Positions 8,239-13,720 of a DNA stretch of 13,720 nucleotides are shown piece after piece. This stretch comes from Cochliopodium minus (taxonomy: Eukaryota; Discosea; Himatismenida; Cochliopodiidae). The stretch's first letter is position 1, and the number at the start of each line of letters is the position of its first letter. The notes under the pieces are model-generated. The model made no database searches, had not been told where the DNA came from, and saw only the letters and a program-made list of their open reading frames with translations. The stretch covers positions 1-13,720 of the forward strand of contig JAMYWO010000248.1 in assembly GCA_024220525.1 (NCBI GenBank), read 5' to 3'. The translations under genes and the position numbers were made by a program.

Positions 8239-8788
8239 TGTCCAAGGAGTAAAAAAAAAAATTTTTTGTCTCAAAAAAAAGATAAAAAAAAGAGTGAATG
8301 AGAGATATCCTTTAACCAAGGAAAGATTTGTTGTTTTCATCCTTTTTTTCCATTGTATTTTTATTAAAATTTTAAAAGTAACATTTTTTTTCAATCTCAA
8401 AATATACCATTATGATTGTAAGTTAAGATCTATTTGAGATGTTAAACTATATTCGCCAAATTAAGGGATAACTTTAAAATTTAACTTTGTAAACTAATTT
8501 GAAAAATAAATTGGATGCTTATCAAAAAAAAGATACATTATTCAAAACTTTCCCCTCAATGAACAAAATATTTATTTGAAGAATATTTTGTTCATTTATT
8601 TTTTATACGTTTTAATATCTTTAATTCATTGAATCAAACTTGAAAAATTATAAAAAAAAAAAAAAAATACCATATCCTTATTTGATTTGAGATATTTTTT
8701 TTGTAAATTTTTTATATATTAGTCAATAGATTAATAAAACAAACCACATACAAAACCTATTAAAACGATCGACAAATACCAACCAAAA
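8239..8788. other. Intergenic region between the J-protein gene and the helical-bundle gene
   Basis: These 550 bp are AT-rich and hold no supported gene. They contain the J-protein 3' flank, a perfect 15-bp inverted repeat at 8558-8596, an A run at about 8652-8667, and the 5' flank of the next gene, which ends in a less AT-biased stretch (about 8738-8788) leading into its ATG. Short open frames on either strand here have no codon structure that would support a gene. Confidence 0.6.
8558..8596. repeat. Perfect 15-bp inverted repeat with 9-nt loop
   Basis: The left arm AATGAACAAAATATT (8558-8572) is the exact reverse complement of AATATTTTGTTCATT (8582-8596), around a 9-base spacer (tatttgaag). 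Unlike the A/T homopolymer pairs common here, the arms include C and G positions, so chance is less likely. It could be a transcript hairpin in the 3' flank of the J-protein gene, a dyad protein site, or the remnant of a small transposable element. Confidence 0.8.
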
Positions 8789-11700
8789 ATGAAAAATGTA
8801 TCAGAAGCAAAATTTACAGGAGTTATAGCATTCAAGAACGGAAATGCAGCATTACAAATGCAATTGCTAGTAAACACAATAATAGGTAAGAAATGATTCC
8901 CCTTCAATAATAATAATATGAAAATTAGAATAATTTGAATACTATAATTATTCTTGAATATAAAATAATTATCTTAAATTCCAGAAAATCCAAATATAAT
9001 TAATCATAAGGGAAAAGAAAATTCATTACAAAATTATAAAATTTTCTTCTCAAGAGATAATTAATATACCAATAGAGTTAAATCAATCAAGTATATTTGT
9101 TTCAATAATCATTTTCTTTTTAAAAAAACTTGCTATAGATAAGAGTGTAAATATCTTTTCATCCAAAAGAACGTTTGCACCTTCACAATTGATAGATGAT
9201 CTCGATAAGATGCTGAAACTCTCAGAGAATTTCGTCGAATATGCATCCAATGAGGAGAATGCCAAGTTGGAAAGACAGATCCTCAAGGAGATGGGCAATC
9301 ATGTAGATAAATTGAGAGAGGTAGTCAGAAATTTCAATGGGAAGAATTGGACCTTATCCCAATCTCAAATCATTGCAGAAACCATGAAAGAAGTATTTCA
9401 AAGATTGGAGAAATTAACTGGTATGAACAAATCAAATAAATATTTAATAAATTTTAAATCTGAAATTTCAGTAATATTAAAATATAAATTAAATCCAATT
9501 TCATTTGAATCTCATGAATCAATGAAACTTTTTTTTACATTTTATTTTGTTATATTCAATTGAAAAAATTTTATATTTGATTTAAAGTTAAAAATTTCTT
9601 CAATGATTTTAAATTTTGTTATTTAAAATTTTCACTCACATTTATCAATTAATTTAAATTTTTTTTATTTTTTTTTATTAATTTTTATAATGATTTATTT
9701 TATTTATAATTTTTTTTCCTGTAGAGAAAAACGAAGAAGATCACGTGAGAAAGGCACTCAAACAAACGGGAACAGCAAAGTCCTGCCAGAGCTCCCTCGC
9801 CAACGGTACTGACTACGACTCCTCTAACTGGCAGATTCTCCTCAAAAATTACACCACCATGCAAAACATCCTCTTTTCCATGATGGAGAACAGAGCCAGT
9901 GTAACCAAAGATGAAAAAAAGAAAAAAGAAATTTTGGGTAATTAATTCTCAAACAAATATTTTTTAAAAAATATTTCCATTTTTTTTTTTTATTTTATTG
10001 TTTTTTATTTTATTTTTTTAATTTTGTTTTTTATTTTAATATTTTTATTATTTTTTTTAACAATATAAAATTTATTTTCAATTTCTATCGAATTTTTTGA
10101 TCTCATTTCAATTTTAATTTTAATGGAAAGAATCATTAAAATAATAATTTATTTTCTTTCTCATTTTTTTTTTTTAATATTTTATTATTTTAATTTATTG
10201 TATTTCTTATATTATTTTCATTAAAATTTATTTAATTTCAATTTTTTTATTATATTATATTTTATTTTTTTTCATTATTTAATTTCAATTTTTTATTTTT
10301 GATTAATTTTTTTTTTTAATTTGAAAATAAAAGATTTGCAACGCAGAATCAAGATCATTTCAGACAAATTGCCTGACATGTGCGAAGAAGCACGTAGCAC
10401 CAACTTCCCATTGAATCTCATGGAGAGAATCGAGGAGACAGGCCATCAACTCATCGAACACACAGAACAATTCGAAGAGATTTTGATGTTTGGTATCGAG
10501 TGTTTCTCTTCTTTCCAACATACTCCCATCGAGCCTGAAAAGTTTGGCGAACAACTTGGTTAATTTATTTATTTTTTTTATTTTATTTTATTTATATTCA
10601 TTTATTTATTTAATTTTTTTATATTTATTTATTTATTTAATTTAATTTATTTTATTTTATTTTATTTATTTTATTTTTTATTCCCATTTTTATTTCTATT
10701 TTTTTATTTTTATTTTTTTATTCCCAATTTTAGTTTATTTTATATGTATACTTTAATTTTTTTTTTTGAATTAATATTGTTATTTTTTTGATTATTTATT
10801 TATTTATTTTTGATTATTTCAATTTTTTTTTTATAATTTAATATTTTATATGTATTTTTATTTTTATCAATTTTTATTATTTTATAATAATTTTTATTTT
10901 TAATTAAAAGACGACTTGGTGAACGCAATTCAAAGCGGAAACAGCCAAGGGTTCATGAGCGCAGCAAGAAACCTCACGAGCGAAGTGGGAAACATCAAAA
11001 ACAGGGAGCTCCTCGACAACGAGACCAAACTCCTCAACGAACAAACCAAACAGTTGCTCATCAACGCCAGAGAAGTTCTCAAAGACAATGACAAAGAAAA
11101 TGCCAAAAAGAAAATGAACGATCTTGCTGCTGTAGAACAAATTTTTTTATTTTTTTATTTTTTTATTTTTTTATTTTTTTATTTTTTTTATTTTTTTTAT
11201 TTTTATTTTTTGACTTTTATTCATTTTTTTTTTCTTTTTATTTTTTATTTTTTTTTTTTCTTTCATTTGATTTTTTCTAATTTTTTTTTTATTTGTCATT
11301 ATTTTTAATTTTTTGGATAATTTGTTTTTAATTTAATTGATCAATTTCATTTTTTATTTTATTTAGAATTTTAATTTTTTTTTATTCGTTTTTGTTGTTA
11401 GAGATTATTTAATTTTTTTTTTTGGTTATCAGTTTTGTTTAATAAATCAATTTCATTTTATTTTATCAATCAATTATTTTATTTTCAAAACTACATTCTA
11501 TTTTCGATTATTTTTTTAAAAATAAATTTCTATTGTTTTATAGATTTTGAAGAAAAATGTTCAAGATTTGGCACTCCAAGAAAAACAAATGATGAATTCC
11601 AAGAAGAAGCTTTCGAAACAAGCAACAGGTACTTCCTCCATTCATAAATCTTTTTTTTAATTAATTTTTTTTTTATTTTTTTATTTACATTTTTATTTTT

Positions 11701-12640
11701 TTTAATATTTTTTTTGATTTCTTTCTTATTTTATTTATTTTTTATTTTAATATTTTTTTGATTTCTTTCTTATTTTATTTCTTTTTTATTAAATTTTACA
11801 GGATTGGGTTTGGCTATGCAAAACATGGGACAAGTTCTCACCAACATCACCGGTAACGAGATGGTCAGCAACTCTCCCTTGTTCAAGTCGAAATCCGAAA
11901 AAGAATTTGAAGAAATCGAGAAAAACTTAGGTAAAATTAAAAAAAAATTTAAAAAAATGAAAATAATTTTTTTTTATTTTTTAAATTAAAATAAAAAATA
12001 AAATAAAAAATAATTTTGTTAGGTGAATTGGAATTCGAAAAGGAGCCTCCTAAAAATTCTCCTTCTTTTGGTCCTAAGAAAACCAGCACCTCCTCCCCTT
12101 TCACCAACACCAAGAACACCAGATCTCCTCCATTTATCCCAAAGTAAAAAATAATTATTTTTAAATATTATTTTTAAATATTATTTTTAATATATTTCAA
12201 TTTTAAAAAGATCTTCTGATTTGGATGATCTTGAAAAAGATTTGCAAGAAATCGAGATAACTCCCCTTAAAAATCCTCAACGTACAAGTGGACATTTTTA
12301 CAACGACAACAACGTCAATACCGGTTATTCTCGTAATTCTCGTGGTTCACGTGGTTCTCGTCGTTCAAGAAATTCTGGTAATGAATTGGAGGAGTTAGAA
12401 GATTTGGAAAAAGAGTTGGATGAAATGAATAGTGCCCCAAAACGGTAAATTGATTTTTTTTAATTTTTTCTTTTTTTTTTTAAATACTTTTTACATATTT
12501 TTTTTTTTAGTAAAAGTTACACTTATGCAACTTCTCGTACTACCATCGAACCAAGAAAGTCAACTTTTACCACCATCCAAGAGGAAAGCACATCTATTGA
12601 TGAGTTAGAGATGCTCGAAAGAGAATTGGAAGATCTTTAA
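8789..12640 (+). CDS. Alpha-helical (vinculin/talin-like?) protein with C-terminal LD/MIM-like motifs
   Basis: Ten exons: 8789-8885, 9139-9420, 9725-9937, 10334-10558, 10911-11131, 11544-11628, 11802-11930, 12023-12143, 12211-12444 and 12511-12640. Phases are 1, 1, 1, 1, 0, 1, 1, 2, 2 and the product is 578 aa. Residues 1-385 read as a run of amphipathic helices with few prolines (for example LIDDLDKMLKLSENFVEYA, NETKLLNEQTKQLLINAREV, AAILKKNVQDLALQEKQM), as in helical-bundle proteins of the vinculin/talin/alpha-catenin sort, though no diagnostic motif proves this. Residues 395-578 are a Ser/Pro/Thr/Arg-rich tail with an SR-repeat (498-513) and four similar short helices: FEEIEKNL (410-417), LDDLEKDL (462-469), LEDLEKEL (520-527) and LEMLEREL (568-575), the last followed by EDL at the C-terminus. 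A scaffold or adhesion/cytoskeletal role is an inference. Every exon-exon junction keeps the frame. Confidence 0.78.
9421..9724 (+). other. Intron 2 of the helical-bundle gene
   Basis: 304 bp, donor GTATGA, acceptor CTGTAG, phase 1. The upstream frame stays open for about 47 codons into the intron before TGA at 9561, and the peptide it would add is low in charge pattern and hydrophobic at its end, unlike the gene's exons. The 3' half is T-rich with no other content that I can see. Confidence 0.65.
9938..10333 (+). other. Intron 3 of the helical-bundle gene
   Basis: 396 bp, donor GTAATT, acceptor AAAAG, phase 1. It is almost entirely T-rich runs (ttttatt-type) on the sense strand. I see no exon, RNA gene or structured element in it. 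Confidence 0.7.
10559..10910 (+). repeat. Intron 4 of the helical-bundle gene with ATTT microsatellite
   Basis: 352 bp, donor GTTAAT, acceptor AAAAG, phase 1. Much of it is tandem TTTA/TTTAT units (for example 10561-10680), including imperfect runs of four-base repeats. Nothing else is visible. Confidence 0.7.
11132..11543 (+). repeat. Intron 5 of the helical-bundle gene with (T)nA microsatellite
   Basis: 412 bp, donor GTAGAA, acceptor TATAG, the gene's only phase 0 intron. It opens with a tandem run of T5-8 A units at about 11142-11210. Read in frame this would give an absurd Phe/Tyr/Leu tract, which supports splicing at GCT|GTAGAA. No other content is visible. Confidence 0.7.
11701..11790 (+). 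repeat. 44/45-bp tandem duplication in intron 6
   Basis: The sequence from 11701 (tttaatattt...gatttctttcttatttt) recurs about 44-45 bp later starting near 11746, with one T fewer and one A-to-C change. It lies in the T-rich intron (11629-11801) of the helical-bundle gene just before the acceptor TACAG, so it doubles the polypyrimidine-like stretch there. Confidence 0.65.
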
Positions 12641-12722
12641 AAAATTATTTTTCGGATAAAAATTAAAAAAAAAAATTTTTTTGACAAAGAAAAGTTTTAA
12701 AATAATATTATTTAATTTATTT
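12641..12722. terminator. Short convergent 3' intergenic region
   Basis: Only 82 bp separate the stop codons of two convergent genes (plus TAA ending 12640, minus TAA at 12725-12723). It contains an A11-T7 palindromic tract (about 12665-12682) and aataatatta-like AT sequence, so both 3' UTRs must be short or overlap. Its role as a two-way polyadenylation/termination zone is inferred from position only. Confidence 0.45.
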
Positions 12723-13427
12723 TTAATTTCTCTTAGAATCCAATGGAGATATTTTCAATAAGTTATTGGGTAATGTTGGAGGAGGCTCTTTCAAAGGTGG
12801 CAAAGGGATGATCAAAGTCTTCCTGTTGTCGATACGACAAAACTCAAAGAACAAAGGGACATCAATGATCGTCTCTACAACTTCGTCAAAAGGCAAAAGT
12901 ATTTTGTCGTTAAGATCTTTCAATTGAGAAAGACTAGAAGTGGAAGAAAAGTCCCCGCCAACGTTTTCTTTGACTTTCAAATCGATTTCTCCATCAGAGG
13001 AAAAGAGGATATCGTTGGAATCGCTAGAAGAGCTCAAATTGATTTCAATGTTTTCGTTATTGGTTACTCCAATTTTTTCATCTTTGTCTTCTTTTTCTTT
13101 GATTACTAAAAAAAAAAATAAAAAAATTAAAATTAAAAAAATTTTTTAAAAAAATAAAATTAAAACAATTAAAAAATTAATAAAAAAAATAAAATTACAA
13201 TTATTTTCGATAGCAATCTCGTTGTTAATTTCACCGTTGAGATCTTCTTTGTTTTCTTTTGGGGTGGAGTTGGGACTGGTTTCGGACTCATCTTCACTCT
13301 TCCTGTTTTTCTTTTCTTTTTCGGCTTTTATCTCCCTTTTCTCCTCCAACTTGTCCACCAAAAACTCCACAAACTTTGTCAACAATGATGGATCTATTTC
13401 TTCTTTGGTGTATATCTTTGAGAATGC
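12723..13427 (-). CDS. Unrecognised protein, last two exons (5' end beyond window)
   Basis: Two exons on the minus strand, 13427-13199 and 13105-12723, joined at phase 1 (donor GTAATT, acceptor TTTAG), give the final 203 residues. The first visible exon begins AFSKIYTKEEIDPSLLTKF right after acceptor ATTTAG, reads as a helix (FVEFLVDKLEEK) and then becomes K/E- and Ser-rich (KKNRKSEDESETSPNS). The last exon has an acidic-Ser stretch (LSSSSDSNDILFSSDGE) and then an ordered-looking end (SQLKDLNDKILLPFDEVVETI, FFEFCRIDNRKTLIIPLPPLK). I do not recognise the family. The K/E linker followed by an ordered C-terminus suggests a multi-domain protein whose main domain may lie upstream. Convergent with the helical-bundle gene. 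The initiating exon is not in the window. Confidence 0.65.
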
Positions 13428-13720
13428 CTAAATAAAAAAAATGAGTAAAAAAATTTCAATTATAAAAAGTGTAAAAATAATTTATTTTAAAAATAAAAAT
13501 AAAAAAGAATTATTAAATAATAAATAAAAATTTTAAAATATGAAATAAAAACAAAAACAAAATAAAAATAAAATAATAAAATGTGAATTAAAAAAAAAGG
13601 AAAAATATTTTTTAAAATTAAAAATTAAAATTAAAAATTAAACAAAAATTAAAATTAAAAATTAAAATTAAAAATTAAAATTAAAAATTAAAATTAAAAA
13701 TTAAAATTAAAAATTAAAAT
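13428..13720 (-). other. Upstream intron of the unrecognised minus-strand gene (partial)
   Basis: On the minus strand this T-rich stretch precedes the acceptor ATTTAG of the exon starting at 13427 and has no open exon that I can support, so it is most simply an intron running out of the window. Its far end is a 13-bp AT minisatellite. Confidence 0.55.
13612..13720. repeat. 13-bp AT minisatellite (ttaaaaattaaaa)n at the right edge
   Basis: From about 13612 to the end of the window the sequence repeats the 13-base unit ttaaaaattaaaa, about eight copies with an interruption near 13640 (ttaaacaaaaatt). The last copies are perfect and the array runs off the edge. It sits in non-coding, probably intronic, DNA. 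Confidence 0.8.

Noticed and set aside
8985-9138. Possible extra exon after acceptor ATTCCAG in intron 1 of the helical-bundle gene
   Set aside because: The frame from this acceptor hits TAA before any usable GT donor. Splicing directly to 9139 keeps the frame and gives a plausible protein.
11132-11308. Phe/Tyr-rich extension after exon 5 of the helical-bundle gene, resembling membrane segments
   Set aside because: It is a translated (T)nA microsatellite. Splicing at GTAGAA joins MNDLAA to ILKKNVQDL in phase.
1-13720. Bacterial or viral origin, or a non-standard genetic code
   Set aside because: Many phase-consistent GT-AG introns and eukaryotic families argue for a nuclear genome. TAA and TGA both terminate genes and no in-frame stop has to be read as an amino acid.

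Overview
The window is nuclear DNA from a very AT-rich eukaryote. It carries six protein-coding genes, four intact and two running off the ends, and I can place 22 spliceosomal introns. Nearly all donors start GTA (two start GTT) and all acceptors end AG. Stop codons TAA and TGA both work as stops, so the standard code fits. Lineage cannot be fixed from this window. The gene set, K/E-rich low complexity and compact gene spacing suggest a free-living amoeboid or flagellate protist (Amoebozoa, Heterolobosea or Anaeramoeba-like). I see no tRNA, rRNA, transposon coding region or CRISPR.

Layout: (1) minus strand, 1-1305, the 5' part of a CDK8/CDK-E type cyclin-dependent kinase, cut by the left edge. 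(2) plus strand, 1495-2343, four exons encoding a 213-aa membrane-anchored Rossmann/SLOG-like nucleotide-binding protein, divergent from the kinase with 189 bp between the start codons. (3) plus, 2433-5635, three exons, a 1023-aa protein with a small beta-rich N-terminus, a Lys/Ser/acidic middle, a roughly 430-residue E/K/R helix and a serine-acid tail. (4) plus, 6218-8238, five exons, a 386-aa class A (DnaJ type I) J-protein whose zinc-finger arm looks shortened. (5) plus, 8789-12640, ten exons, a 578-aa alpha-helical protein ending in four short LDxLExxL-like motifs. (6) minus, 12723-13427, the last two exons of an unrecognised protein, convergent with gene 5 and running off the right edge.

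Exon chains were built by keeping the frame and phase through GT-AG introns and by matching known family motifs. The kinase, the J-protein and the SLOG-like gene are well anchored by motif continuity across splice junctions. Genes 3, 5 and 6 rest on open frames and composition. The genes do not form an obvious pathway: a transcription kinase, a chaperone, a putative nuclear or charged scaffold and a putative cytoskeletal or scaffold protein sit together without an operon-like logic.

The items most worth a second look are the J-protein zinc hairpin with both strands shortened, the repeated LD/MIM-like motifs of gene 5, the membrane-tethered SLOG-like enzyme, the very long charged helix with a recent 201-bp duplication, and a perfect 15-bp intergenic inverted repeat.
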